This document shows, one piece after another, positions 43,819 to 52,731 of a stretch of DNA of 64,000 bases (within the stretch, counting starts at the first letter, position 1; each line of letters begins with the position of its first letter). Position numbers and translations under genes: made by a program. The DNA lies in NCBI GenBank assembly GCA_963743035.1, contig CAVUOB010000017.1, positions 1-64,000 of the forward strand, read 5' to 3'. Source of the DNA: PALSA-911 sp963743035. GTDB taxonomy: Bacteria > Pseudomonadota > Alphaproteobacteria > Acetobacterales > Acetobacteraceae. The notes beneath the pieces are model-generated. The model made no database searches. It saw only the letters and a list, made by a program, of their open reading frames with translations, and was not told the DNA's origin.

Positions 43819-45905
43819 TGCCAGCGACCACCGAATTGCGCGCTTCCGTCTGCCCGCATGATTGCCCCTCCACCTGCGCGCTGGAAGTGGAGGTGCTGGA
43901 CGCCAGCCGCATCGGGCGCGTGCGTGGCGCGGCCGCCAACAGCTACACCGCCGGCGTGATTTGCTCCAAGGTCTCCCGCTACGCCGACCGCATCCACCAT
44001 CCGGACCGCGTGACCCAGCCGCTGATGCGCACCGGGCCCAAGGGCTCCGGCCAGTTTCGCGAGATTTCCTGGGACGAGGCGCTGGACCGCACCGCCGAAG
44101 CCTTCATCGACGCCGCCGCCCGGCATGGCAGCGAGGCCGTGTGGCCGTATTACTACTCCGGCACCATGGGCCTGGTGCAGCGCGACGGCATCAACCGCCT
44201 GCGCCATGTCATGCGCTACTCCCGCCAGCAGAACACCATCTGCACCGCGCTCTGCGAGGCCGGCTGGATGGCGGGCGTCGGGCGGTTCACCGGGCCGGAC
44301 CCGCGGGAGATGGCGAAAGCAGATCTGATCGTGGTCTGGGGCGGCAACCCCGTCGCCACCCAGGTGAACGCGATGGTGCACATCACCCGCGCGCGAAAGG
44401 AACGCGGCGCGAAGCTGGTGGTGGTCGACCCCTACCGCACCGGCACCGCCGAACACGCGGATATGCACCTGGCGCTCCGCCCGGGCACCGACGGCGCGCT
44501 GGCCTGTGCGGTCATGCATATCGCCTTCCGCGACGGCTACGCCGACCGCGCCTATATGTTGCAGTACAGCGACGTGCCGGGCGAACTGGAGACGCATCTG
44601 CAAACCCGCACCCCGGAATGGGCCTCGTCCATAACGGGGCTTCCGGTGGCCGAAATCGAGGCCTTCGGCAAACTCTACGGCACCACCGAACGCGCCTATA
44701 TCCGCACCGGATACGGCTTCACCCGCATGCGCAACGGCGCCGCGGCGCTGCATGCCGTGACCTGCCTGCCGACCGTGACCGGCAAGTGGCGCCACGAAGG
44801 CGCCGGCGCGTTCTGGAACAACCGCAGCATCTACAATTGGAACAAATCGGTCGTCGAAGGCTGGGACGTGCGCGATCCCAAGACCCGGATACTGGACATG
44901 AGCCGCATCGGCAGCGTGCTGACCGGCGTGCGGGATGCGCTGGGTACCGGCCCGCAGGTCCATGCCATGCTGATCCAGAACACCAACCCCGTCACCGTCG
45001 CACCGGACAGCAACCGGGTCCGCCGCGGCTTCCTGCGGGAAGACCTTTTCACCTGCGTGCATGAACAGTTCATGACCGAGACCGCGCAGCTCGCGGATAT
45101 CGTGCTGCCCGCCACGATGTTCATGGAGCACGACGACGTCTACCAGTCCGGCGGCCACAGCCACATTCAGATCGGGCCGAAGCTGATCGACCCGCCCGGC
45201 ACCTGCCGATCCAATCACGAGGTGCACCAGGGCCTCGCCGCGCGCCTCGGCGCCGTGCATCCGGGCTTTGAGATGACGGCGATGGAGCTGATCGACCAGC
45301 TGCTGACCAGCTCCGGCTGGCCGGACGCCGCCACGGTGCTACGGCAGCGCTGGATCGACGTGCAGCCAAGCTTCGAGGACGCGCATTTCCTCAACGGCTT
45401 CGGCCATCCGGACCGGAAGTTCCACTTCGCCCCCGATTGGAGCCGCATTGGCGCGGACCACGCCCGCATGCCCGCCCTGCCCGACCATTTCGCCATCATC
45501 GACGACGCCGCCGCCGACCGGCCGTTCCGCCTCGTCACCGCACCCGCGCGCGGCTTCCTGAACACCAGCTTCACCGAAATCGCCTGGTCCCGCCGGCGCG
45601 AAAACCGCCCCACCGCCATGATCCACCCAAGCGACGCCGCCAGGCTCGGCCTGAGCGAAGGCGGCAGGGTGCGGCTGGGCAACGAGCGCGGAGAGGTCGT
45701 GGTGCATGCGCGGATCACCGATGGCATGCAGCCGGGCGTGGTCATCGTGGAAAGCGTCTGGCCGAACGCCGCTTTCGAAGGCGGCATCGGCATCAATGCG
45801 CTGACCAGCGACGAGCCCGCACCACCCATGGGCGGTGCCGTGTTTCACGACACCTCCGTCTGGATGCGCGCAGAAGCCGCCACGCTGCCGATCGCCGCGG
45901 AGTAG
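43818..45905 (+). CDS. Molybdopterin-dependent oxidoreductase, cytosolic, DMSO reductase superfamily
   Basis: 695 residues from the ATG at 43818. The N-terminal 4Fe-4S motif is CPHDCPSTC followed by VICSK. Molybdopterin-binding segments: YYYSGTMGLVQRDGINRL, LIVVWGGNPVATQVNAMVHI, LKLVVVDPYRTG-like sequence, ADIVLPATMFMEHDDVYQSG, and a C-terminal dinucleotide-binding domain (AARLGLSEGGRVRLGNERGE). There is no twin-arginine signal, so it works in the cytoplasm. The molybdenum ligand residue could not be assigned with confidence. No small electron-transfer subunit is adjacent, so its partner is unknown. Coupling to the PhnZ-like gene suggests a shared pathway. Confidence 0.92.
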   Translation: MPATTELRASVCPHDCPSTCALEVEVLDASRIGRVRGAAANSYTAGVICSKVSRYADRIHHPDRVTQPLMRTGPKGSGQFREISWDEALDRTAEAFIDAAARHGSEAVWPYYYSGTMGLVQRDGINRLRHVMRYSRQQNTICTALCEAGWMAGVGRFTGPDPREMAKADLIVVWGGNPVATQVNAMVHITRARKERGAKLVVVDPYRTGTAEHADMHLALRPGTDGALACAVMHIAFRDGYADRAYMLQYSDVPGELETHLQTRTPEWASSITGLPVAEIEAFGKLYGTTERAYIRTGYGFTRMRNGAAALHAVTCLPTVTGKWRHEGAGAFWNNRSIYNWNKSVVEGWDVRDPKTRILDMSRIGSVLTGVRDALGTGPQVHAMLIQNTNPVTVAPDSNRVRRGFLREDLFTCVHEQFMTETAQLADIVLPATMFMEHDDVYQSGGHSHIQIGPKLIDPPGTCRSNHEVHQGLAARLGAVHPGFEMTAMELIDQLLTSSGWPDAATVLRQRWIDVQPSFEDAHFLNGFGHPDRKFHFAPDWSRIGADHARMPALPDHFAIIDDAAADRPFRLVTAPARGFLNTSFTEIAWSRRRENRPTAMIHPSDAARLGLSEGGRVRLGNERGEVVVHARITDGMQPGVVIVESVWPNAAFEGGIGINALTSDEPAPPMGGAVFHDTSVWMRAEAATLPIAAE

Positions 45906-45923
45906 CAGGACAGATGCCGGCGG

Positions 45924-46213
45924 GTCTCGGGCACTGAGCCTGTAAGAAAGCATGGGGCCTTGCCCCAAACCCCAGGAGGGGCTCTGCCCCTCCACCCCGC
46001 AAGGGGATGGTCATCCCCTTGACCCCTGTCAGTTTGGTTTGTTGCGAAGAGGGCCACGGCGTAGCCTATCAACGGCTATGTCGGTATGGCCCTCTTCGCA
46101 ACAAACCAGTCCGAGGGATCCAAGGGACGACTGTCCCTTGGCGGGTGCAGGGCAGCGCCCTGCCGGGGTCTGGGGCGGAGCCCCAGCCTTGCCACAGGCT
46201 CAGTGCCCGAGAC
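45924..46213. repeat. Nested palindromic element with 20-bp terminal inverted repeats
   Basis: Outer arms: GTCTCGGGCACTGAGCCTGT (45924-45943) and its exact reverse complement (46194-46213). Inside, each half carries three small hairpin blocks in mirror order: GGGGCCTTGCCCC, AGGGGCTCTGCCCCT and AAGGGGATGGTCATCCCCTT on the left, and related blocks (GGGACGACTGTCCC, GGGCAGCGCCC, GGGGCGGAGCCCC) on the right. At the centre is a 22-bp perfect stem. It fills the gap between two converging genes and has no coding potential. GC-rich blocks of this kind are common between genes in Acetobacteraceae (general knowledge). Confidence 0.85.
46035..46108. repeat. Central long hairpin of the nested palindrome
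   Basis: The 22-base left arm starts TGGTTTGTTGCGAAGAGGGC (46035-46056), and positions 46087-46108 are its perfect reverse complement. The 30-base centre has a further imperfect stem (CGTAGCC/GGCTATG). It could stop transcription in both directions. Confidence 0.9.
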
Positions 46214-46222
46214 TTGCCCGCA

Positions 46223-46921
46223 TCAGACCTCCAGCCACTCACGGCGGACATCGGCGTTGGCGTTGAGGTCGGCGGGTGTGCCTTCGAATACGATTCGGCC
46301 GTGGCCCATGACGTAGAGCCGGGCGCAGATTTTCAGCGCGATGGTCAGCTTCTGTTCGACCAGCAGGATCGAGACGCCGCGCCGGGCGATTTCCTCCAGC
46401 AGCACGCCGACCTGTTCTACCAGTTTGGGTGCCAGGCCCTCGGTCGGCTCGTCGATCAGGATCAGGTCGGGATCGCCCATCAGCGTGCGGCACATGGTCA
46501 GCATCTGCTGCTCGCCGCCCGACAGCACGCCGGCGGCGGTGTCCTGCCGCGCGTCCAGGTTCGGGAACAGCTTGAAAACATCCTGGAAATTCCAGCGGCC
46601 GAATTTTCCGGCGCGCTTCAGGCCAAGTTCCAGGTTCTGCCGCACCGTGAGCGTCGGAAAGATCTGCCGGTCTTCCGGCACGTAGCCAATGCCGCAGCGC
46701 GCCACCAGATCGGAACGCAGGCCGGCGACATCCTTGCCGCGGTAGCGGATGGTCCCCTGCGGCGCGACCAGCCCCATGATCGCCTTGCAGGTGGTGGACC
46801 GCCCGACCCCGTTGCGGCCCAGCAGGCTGACGATCTCGCCCTCGCCCACATCCAGGTCCACGCCATGCAGGATGTGGCTCTGGCCGTAATAGGCATGCAG
46901 GTTGCGGACTTCGAGCATCAT
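46223..46921 (-). CDS. livF: Branched-chain-amino-acid-type ABC transporter ATPase LivF, Walker A Lys to Arg
   Basis: 232 residues, starting at the ATG at 46921 that overlaps the livG stop (ATGA). LivF features: HAYYGQSHILHGVDLDVGEG, YVPEDRQIFPTLTVRQNLEL, signature LSGGEQQMLTMCRTL, Walker B LILIDEPTEGLAPKLV and switch histidine replaced by Gln (LLVEQKL), as usual in LivF. The Walker A reads GRNGVGRSTT: Arg41 (codon CGG) stands where the catalytic lysine is expected. The base call is unambiguous in the given sequence. The same variant occurs in some LivF relatives as far as I remember, so it may be a subfamily trait. Last gene of the transporter operon. Confidence 0.93.
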   Translation of the reverse strand: MMLEVRNLHAYYGQSHILHGVDLDVGEGEIVSLLGRNGVGRSTTCKAIMGLVAPQGTIRYRGKDVAGLRSDLVARCGIGYVPEDRQIFPTLTVRQNLELGLKRAGKFGRWNFQDVFKLFPNLDARQDTAAGVLSGGEQQMLTMCRTLMGDPDLILIDEPTEGLAPKLVEQVGVLLEEIARRGVSILLVEQKLTIALKICARLYVMGHGRIVFEGTPADLNANADVRREWLEV

Positions 46922-47697
46922 TCGACCAGCGCCCCGAGATAGGCTTCCTGCACCGCCGGATTGGCGCGCACGCTTTCGGGCGGCCCGGAGGCGATGACCT
47001 GGCCGTACACCAGCACGGTGATGACGTCGGCGAGATCGAAGACCACTTTCATGTCGTGCTCGACCATGACCAGCGTCTTGCCCCGGGTCACCCGGCGGAT
47101 CAGCGCCATCGCGTAGTCGGTCTCGGTATTGCTCATGCCCGCGGTCGGCTCGTCGAGCAGGATGACGGACGCGCCGCCGGCGATGGTCATGCCGATTTCC
47201 AGCGCCCGCTGCTCGGCGTAGGACAGCAGGCCGGCCGGAATGTCGCGACGGCTTTCCAGGTTGAGGTCTTCCAGCAGGAATTCCGCCTGGGCGTTCAGTT
47301 CGCGCTGGCGCCAAAGCGGGGACCAGAAGGAATAGTGGTAGCCGCGGCTCCACAGCAGGGCGCAGCGCAGATTCTCGAACACCGACAGGCGATGGAAGAT
47401 CGAGGTGATCTGGAAGCTGCGCGACAGGCCCATCCGGTTGATCTTGTGCGGCGGCAACTGGTCGATGCGGGTGCCGTTCAGGTGGATCTCGCCGGAGCTG
47501 ATCGGAAAGCGACCACTGATCAGATTGAAACAGGTGGTCTTGCCGGCGCCATTGGGCCCGATCATGGCATGACGCTCGCCGGTGGCGATATCGAGGCTCA
47601 CGCCGCGGATGATCTCGGTCGGGCCGAAGCGCTTGGTGATGTTGCGAATGCTGAGCGCGGGGGTGCCAGACGGGGTATCCGCGGGGACGGAACTCAT
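46918..47697 (-). CDS. livG: Branched-chain-amino-acid-type ABC transporter ATPase LivG
   Basis: 259 residues. Normal Walker A (GPNGAGKTTCFNLISG), LivG-type loop RSFQITSIFHRLSVFENLRC, signature LLSYAEQRALEIGMTI, Walker B VILLDEPTAGMSNTETDYAM and switch MVEHDMKVVFDLAD. The ABC signature reads LSYAEQR, a common LivG variant of LSGGQ. It pairs with LivF to power import. The start overlaps the livM stop by four bases. It has a normal Walker lysine, in contrast to its partner LivF. Confidence 0.95.
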   Translation of the reverse strand: MSSVPADTPSGTPALSIRNITKRFGPTEIIRGVSLDIATGERHAMIGPNGAGKTTCFNLISGRFPISSGEIHLNGTRIDQLPPHKINRMGLSRSFQITSIFHRLSVFENLRCALLWSRGYHYSFWSPLWRQRELNAQAEFLLEDLNLESRRDIPAGLLSYAEQRALEIGMTIAGGASVILLDEPTAGMSNTETDYAMALIRRVTRGKTLVMVEHDMKVVFDLADVITVLVYGQVIASGPPESVRANPAVQEAYLGALVE

Positions 47698-48989
47698 GCC
47701 ACAGCCCTCTCCACCTTGCCATCTGCGGATTTGAGGTCAGCCATCAGGCCGTCCCAGACCCGGCGGAAGGATCTGGCCTCGACCCGCAGCCAGGCCCCGC
47801 CGCCGAACAGGGCGACCGCGGAGATCAGCCAGGGCATCGTGGCGTGCACGTCGATCTTGTGGCCGTTCAGCATCAGCGTCTTGCCCTGGGCGGCCCCGAT
47901 GGTCAGGAACGAGGTCAGTTCCACCAGGCCGACGAAGCCGAGCACCAGCGCCAGGCCGGGAATGAGGACCCGGACATAGGGGATGGCCAGTTGGCCCAGC
48001 TTGCCGGCCCGCAGGATCGGACGATGCGCGAGGATCAGCCCGGCGATGCCCGATGGAGCGAAGATGACCATGGAGATGAACAGCACGCCGACATAGACCA
48101 GCCAGGAATTGGACATCAGGCTGACACCGCTCTGCAGCAGCGTGATCAGCACGGCGCCAAGCACGGGGCCGCCGAAGACGGTGGTGCCGCCAATATAGGC
48201 CATCAGCAGCGCATTCGCCGACAACGGCGCGGCCAGCGCGTCGAAGGTGACGATCTCGTAGGTGATAGCGTACAGCCCGCCGCCGATGCCGGCAAACAGG
48301 CCGGACAGCGCGAACTGCAGGAAGCGGACCATGCGCGGGTCGTAGCCGATGAACTGCGCCCGCTCGAAATTGTCGCGCACGGCGTTGGCCATCCGCCCGA
48401 GCGGGGTCTGGGTCAGGAAGAACATCCCCAGCGCGGCAATCAGGGTCCAGGCCAGGATCAGGTAATAGACCTGGACGCCGGATGCGTAGCTCAGGCCGAA
48501 CAGGCTCTGGTCGATCATGCGGTTGGTGGAAACGCCGCCCTCGCCGCCGAAGAAATGGTGGAACATCAGCGCCGCGGTGGCCATCAGCTCGCCGATGCCG
48601 AGCGTGATCATGGCAAAGGCGGTGGCGCGCTGCTTGGTGGCCATGTAGCCGAAGACGATGGCGAGCCCGAGGCCGCTCAGCCCCGCCAGAAGCGGAATAA
48701 GCTCCATCGGCACCGGCAGCCCGCCATCGCCCGCCGCGTTCAGAAAATGCACCGTCGCATAGCCGCCGATGCCGAAGAACGTCGCGTGGCACAGCGAGAA
48801 CAGGCCGGCCTGGCCGAGCAGCATGTTGTACGACAGCGCCAGGATGATCATCATGCCCATCTGGCTCAGCATCGACAGCATGAAGCCGGAATGCCGGCCG
48901 GTATGGAAATCGTAGAAGCACCACGGCAGCAGCAGCGCCAGGGCGATGGCGGCGATCCAAAGCCAGCTCTTGCCCACGGCTCCGCTCAT
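47694..48989 (-). CDS. livM: Branched-chain-amino-acid-type ABC transporter permease LivM, with C-terminal extension
   Basis: 431 residues. Core permease: LALSYNMLLGQAGLFSLCHA and FFGIGGYATVHFLNAAGDGG near the N-terminus, GYDPRMVRFLQFALSGLFAG, and GTTVFGGPVLGAVLITLLQS in the middle. After about residue 325 (APSGIAGLILAHRPILRAGK), where many LivM proteins end, there are about 100 more residues. These contain two helices (IPGLALVLGFVGLVELTSFL and MPWLISAVALFGGGAWLRVE) and a short soluble loop between them. The extension is of unknown role. Overlaps livH and livG by four bases each. Confidence 0.93.
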   Translation of the reverse strand: MSGAVGKSWLWIAAIALALLLPWCFYDFHTGRHSGFMLSMLSQMGMMIILALSYNMLLGQAGLFSLCHATFFGIGGYATVHFLNAAGDGGLPVPMELIPLLAGLSGLGLAIVFGYMATKQRATAFAMITLGIGELMATAALMFHHFFGGEGGVSTNRMIDQSLFGLSYASGVQVYYLILAWTLIAALGMFFLTQTPLGRMANAVRDNFERAQFIGYDPRMVRFLQFALSGLFAGIGGGLYAITYEIVTFDALAAPLSANALLMAYIGGTTVFGGPVLGAVLITLLQSGVSLMSNSWLVYVGVLFISMVIFAPSGIAGLILAHRPILRAGKLGQLAIPYVRVLIPGLALVLGFVGLVELTSFLTIGAAQGKTLMLNGHKIDVHATMPWLISAVALFGGGAWLRVEARSFRRVWDGLMADLKSADGKVERAVA

Positions 48990-49933
48990 GTGTCGCGCGT
49001 CCCCAACAGGCCGCGAGGCCGGAACAGCAGGATCAGGATCATCATGGCGAACGGCAGCAGCGCGCCGATCCGCGCCACGGGAACGGTCAGGATCTCCGTC
49101 AGCAGGTTATCGGCGGTGATGGAGACACCGAGCGGCTTGACCACGTCGATGAACGAATAATCGATGACCACGGCGAAGGTCTGGATCATGCCCATGATGA
49201 TCGAGGCGATGAAGCAGCCAGCCAGCGAGCCAAGGCCGCCGAACACCACCACCACGAAGACGATCGGGCCCATGGCGTCGGCCATGCCGGGCTCGGTGGT
49301 CTGGTAGTTGCCGCCGATCACGCCGGCGAGGCCGGCCAGCAGGCAGCCGCCGGAAAACACGATGGTGAACACCATCGGCACGTTATGGCCGAGCGAGCTG
49401 GCCATCTGCGGATGGGTCAGCGCCGCCTGGATGATCAGCCCGATCCGGGTCTTCTTCAGCAGCAGCCAGGTGGCCAGCAGCATGCCGGCGGAGATCAGCA
49501 GCATGAAGCCGCGATAGGCGGGGAAATTGGCGCCGTAAATGGTGAACAGCGGAAAATCGAGGATCGGCGGCACCCGGTAGGCCATCGGCAGCATGCCCCA
49601 GGTCATCTGCACGCCGCGCTGGATGATGAACACCAGGCCGAACGTGAACAGCAGCTCGGCGATATGGCCGTTGTGATGCACCCGGCGCAGTCCCCAGACC
49701 TCGATCCCGGCGCCGAGCAGGCCGCATAATATCGGCGCGATGATGAGGGCCGGGAAGAAACCGAGGACCTGGCTGACGGTGAACGCCAGATACGCGCCGA
49801 TCATGTAGATGCTGGCATGGGCGAAGTTCAGCACGCCCATCATGCTGAAGATCAGCGTCAGCCCGCTGGCCAGCATGAACAGCAGCATGCCATAGACCAG
49901 CCCGTTCAGCAGGGAGATGAGGACTATCTCCAT
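48986..49933 (-). CDS. livH: Branched-chain-amino-acid-type ABC transporter permease LivH
   Basis: 315 residues with about eight membrane helices. N-terminus ISLLNGLVYGMLLFMLASGL then TLIFSMMGVLNFAHASIYMI, the LivH signature; also GTYQTTEPG-type loop, VFVVVVFGGLGSLAGCFIAS and the final LLFRPRGLLGTR. It forms the membrane channel with LivM. It starts 45 bases after the stop of the first binding-protein gene on the minus strand. Confidence 0.95.
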   Translation of the reverse strand: MEIVLISLLNGLVYGMLLFMLASGLTLIFSMMGVLNFAHASIYMIGAYLAFTVSQVLGFFPALIIAPILCGLLGAGIEVWGLRRVHHNGHIAELLFTFGLVFIIQRGVQMTWGMLPMAYRVPPILDFPLFTIYGANFPAYRGFMLLISAGMLLATWLLLKKTRIGLIIQAALTHPQMASSLGHNVPMVFTIVFSGGCLLAGLAGVIGGNYQTTEPGMADAMGPIVFVVVVFGGLGSLAGCFIASIIMGMIQTFAVVIDYSFIDVVKPLGVSITADNLLTEILTVPVARIGALLPFAMMILILLFRPRGLLGTRDT

Positions 49934-49978
49934 GACCCAGCCCCCATCCGGTGCAGCACTGTTGCTCTCCGCGAAACG

Positions 49979-51226
49979 CTAGGAGGCGGGACGCTTCATC
50001 TTGCAGGTGGTCGGCAAGGTCAGGTCGGCGGCTGAGGCGGTCATGATGGTCTTCCAGCCGAAGCCGGTATGCTCGGAATCGTATTTCACGTCCTTGCTGA
50101 ACACGCCGACGTAGTAGGGCATCAGCAGCTGGTGGTCGTCCTTGCGCATGATGTTCTCCTGGCCGACCATGTCCTTGACGTGCATGTCTTCCAGCGCCAG
50201 CGCGACCTTCAGCGCGTCGGTGGAGCCGGCCTTGTCGATGGCCTTGGCCAGCATGTCCAGCATGGTCATGAAGTTCAGGGTGGAGAAATCGGTTTCATGG
50301 TTGGCGCGCCAGTCGTTGCCGAACTGCTCGGCCTCGGGCACCTTGAGATCGACCGGAACGTTGCCGCTGTATTCATAGACCGAGGTCAGCCGGTTCTCTC
50401 CGGCGGCGCCGATCGCGGTGGGCCCGCCGATCAGATGGGCGAGATAGGTGTCGAAGCGAACGTCCAGCCCGGCATCGACGGCCGCTTTGATCAGCAGGTT
50501 CAGGTCGCGGTTGTAGTTGCCGGTGAGCACGCTCTGCGCGCCGGAGGCCTTGATCTTGGTGACGTAGGAGGAGAAGTCCTGCACCTTGCCGAACGGCATC
50601 AACTCGTCGCCGACGATCTCGATGTCCGGGCGCAGCAGTGCTAGGTATTTCTTGGTGTCGTGCTGGATCGACTGGCCGAACAGGTAGTCCTGGTTCAGCA
50701 GATAGACCTTCTTGACGGATGCCGGCAGGGACTTGATCCGTGCGGCCGCGCGCATCTCAACATTGCCGGCGAAGCGGAACTGCCAGAAGTCGCATTTCTC
50801 GTTGGTCAGTTCGGTCGCCAGCGCGCCGCAGTTCAGATAGATGATCCGGTTATCGGGGTTGCGGGCGTTATGCTTGGCCACGCCGTCGATCAGCGCCGCG
50901 CCGACATTGGATCCGGTGCACTGCATCACGAAGGGAATGTTCTGGTCGGTGATGTTCTTCAACGCAATCAGCGCTTCCGCGGGCTGCAGCTTGTCGTCGA
51001 ACGGCACCAGTTCGAACTTTCGGCCAAGCGCACCGCCCTTGGCGTTCTCGCGGTCGAACAGCACCTTGAAGATCTTCAGGAACTCGTCGCCGCCGGATGC
51101 GAAGGGGCCCGAGAAGGGATCCACATAGGCGATCTTGATGGTGTCCTGCGCGACCGCGGGGCGCACGGCGAGCAAGGGGGCGAGCAAGGCGATGGCACAG
51201 ATCAGCAGACGCGAACGGATCGTCAT
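49979..51226 (-). CDS. LIV-type substrate-binding protein, tandem paralogue 1
   Basis: 415 residues from the ATG at 51226 behind GGAGGAAAG. Signal peptide RLLICAIALLAPLLAVRPAV with cleavage after AVA. Type 1 periplasmic-binding fold: YVDPFSGPFASGGDEFLKIF, RIIYLNCGALATELTNEKCD, LLNQDYLFGQSIQHDTKKYL, YVTKIKASGAQSVLTGNYNR. The protein ends in the tail TCKMKRPAS. Conserved cysteines (LNCG, EKCDF, TCKMK) are shared with both neighbours. It is the copy nearest the permease genes. The ligand cannot be predicted; the fold serves amino acids, amides, urea and aromatic acids. Confidence 0.93.
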   Translation of the reverse strand: MTIRSRLLICAIALLAPLLAVRPAVAQDTIKIAYVDPFSGPFASGGDEFLKIFKVLFDRENAKGGALGRKFELVPFDDKLQPAEALIALKNITDQNIPFVMQCTGSNVGAALIDGVAKHNARNPDNRIIYLNCGALATELTNEKCDFWQFRFAGNVEMRAAARIKSLPASVKKVYLLNQDYLFGQSIQHDTKKYLALLRPDIEIVGDELMPFGKVQDFSSYVTKIKASGAQSVLTGNYNRDLNLLIKAAVDAGLDVRFDTYLAHLIGGPTAIGAAGENRLTSVYEYSGNVPVDLKVPEAEQFGNDWRANHETDFSTLNFMTMLDMLAKAIDKAGSTDALKVALALEDMHVKDMVGQENIMRKDDHQLLMPYYVGVFSKDVKYDSEHTGFGWKTIMTASAADLTLPTTCKMKRPAS

Positions 51227-51374
51227 CTTTCCTCCGGGCAGCCCTTGGATGCAGGCTTGATGCTTATGCTTGTTGTTGAAACCGTAGGCACGGGAGGAAT
51301 GGCGAGTCAATTATCGTACTGGTTACTACGCCGGTGCGGCAGCCAGCGGATCCGGTGCCCTTTCCGCTCGCCTT

Positions 51375-52637
51375 CTAGCTTGCCGGGCGTTTCATCTTGC
51401 AGGTGGTCGGCTGTGCCAGGTCCGCGGCGGGAATGGTCATTTCCGTCCGCCAGCCGGCGCCGGTTCCTTCGGAATCATACTTCACACCCTTGACGAACTT
51501 GGCCTGGTAGAACGGCACCAGCAACTGGTGATCGTCCTTGCGCATCATGTTGGGCTGGCCGAACAGATCGGTGAACTGCATCCCCTCCAGCGCCAGCGCC
51601 ACGGCATAGGCATCGGTGCTGCCGGCCTTGTTCACGGCCAGCCGCAGCATCTCGAACATCGTGCGGTAGTTGATCCACGTATAGTCGAACTCCGGATGCA
51701 GGTCGCGAAAGCCCTTCATCCAGGCGTCGGCCTCGGCATTGCCCGTCTCGTTGCCGATATTCATGTGGGAATCCACCACGGCGTGCACGCGCCCGACGCC
51801 GCTCTCCCCCATCGCCGTCGGCCCGCCGTTCAACTGCGCGGAAGTGGTATAGTATTGAACATCCAGCCCCGCATCGACGCCCGCCTTCAACAGCAGATTG
51901 AAATCGGTACCCCAGTTCGATGTCAGCACGGCCTTCGCGCCGGACGCCTTGACCTTGGAGACGTAGGGCGAAAAGTCCTTCACCTTGCCGAACGGCACCA
52001 GTTCGTCACCGACGATCTTGATCTCCGGCCGCCTGGCCGCCAGAAACGCCCGCATGTCATGCTGTATGGACTGGCCGTACAGATAGTCCTGATTGATCAG
52101 GTAGACGGAACCCACGTCCTTGGGCAGCGCGCGCACCAGCGTTTCGATCCGCATCCCGACATTGCCGGCAAAGCGGAAATGCCAGAAATCGCATTTCTCG
52201 TTGGTCAGCTCATTGGCCAGCGCGGCGCAATTCAGATAGAGGACGCGATGCTCGGGATTGCGGGCATTGTATTTCGCCACGCCGTCGATCATTGCCGCCG
52301 CCACGTTGGAACCGATGCACTGCATGATGAACGGGATGTTCTGATCGGTTGCCGCCCCGAGCGCGATCAGCGCTTCCGCCGGCTGGATCTTGTCATCGAA
52401 CGTGACGATTTCGAACTTCTTGCCGAGCGCCCCGCCCTTCGCGTTCACCGCATCGAGCGAATATTGCAGTTCCTTGTAAAACGCGTCCCCCTGCGGCGCG
52501 AAGGCGCCGGAGAACGGGCCGATAAAGGCGATCTTGATGGTATCCGCGGCAACCGATGGCCGCATGAAGAACAACACACCCAGGCCCAGGCTCAGGCCCA
52601 GCAAGGCAAACGCCAGACGGCGAAGATAGTGACTCAT
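51375..52637 (-). CDS. LIV-type substrate-binding protein, tandem paralogue 2
   Basis: 420 residues from the ATG at 52637, preceded by a run of G bases. Signal peptide LAFALLGLSLGLGVLFFMRP with cleavage after SVA. Same layout as its neighbours (FIGPFSGAFAPQGDAFYKEL; LINQDYLYGQSIQHDMRAFL; YVSKVKASGAKAVLTSNWGT), ending TCKMKRPAS. The ligand-side loops around GESGVGRVHAVVDSHMNIGN differ most from the other two, suggesting a different ligand. There are 148 bases to paralogue 1 and 94 to paralogue 3. Confidence 0.93.
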   Translation of the reverse strand: MSHYLRRLAFALLGLSLGLGVLFFMRPSVAADTIKIAFIGPFSGAFAPQGDAFYKELQYSLDAVNAKGGALGKKFEIVTFDDKIQPAEALIALGAATDQNIPFIMQCIGSNVAAAMIDGVAKYNARNPEHRVLYLNCAALANELTNEKCDFWHFRFAGNVGMRIETLVRALPKDVGSVYLINQDYLYGQSIQHDMRAFLAARRPEIKIVGDELVPFGKVKDFSPYVSKVKASGAKAVLTSNWGTDFNLLLKAGVDAGLDVQYYTTSAQLNGGPTAMGESGVGRVHAVVDSHMNIGNETGNAEADAWMKGFRDLHPEFDYTWINYRTMFEMLRLAVNKAGSTDAYAVALALEGMQFTDLFGQPNMMRKDDHQLLVPFYQAKFVKGVKYDSEGTGAGWRTEMTIPAADLAQPTTCKMKRPAS

Positions 52638-52731
52638 AGCCCCCCCGATCACTGCGGTTCACGCTTATGTTTTTATGGCAACGGGATGTTCGTGCCGGCG
52701 GCCGGGCCGGCAGCAAGCGCTTCGGCCGGGT

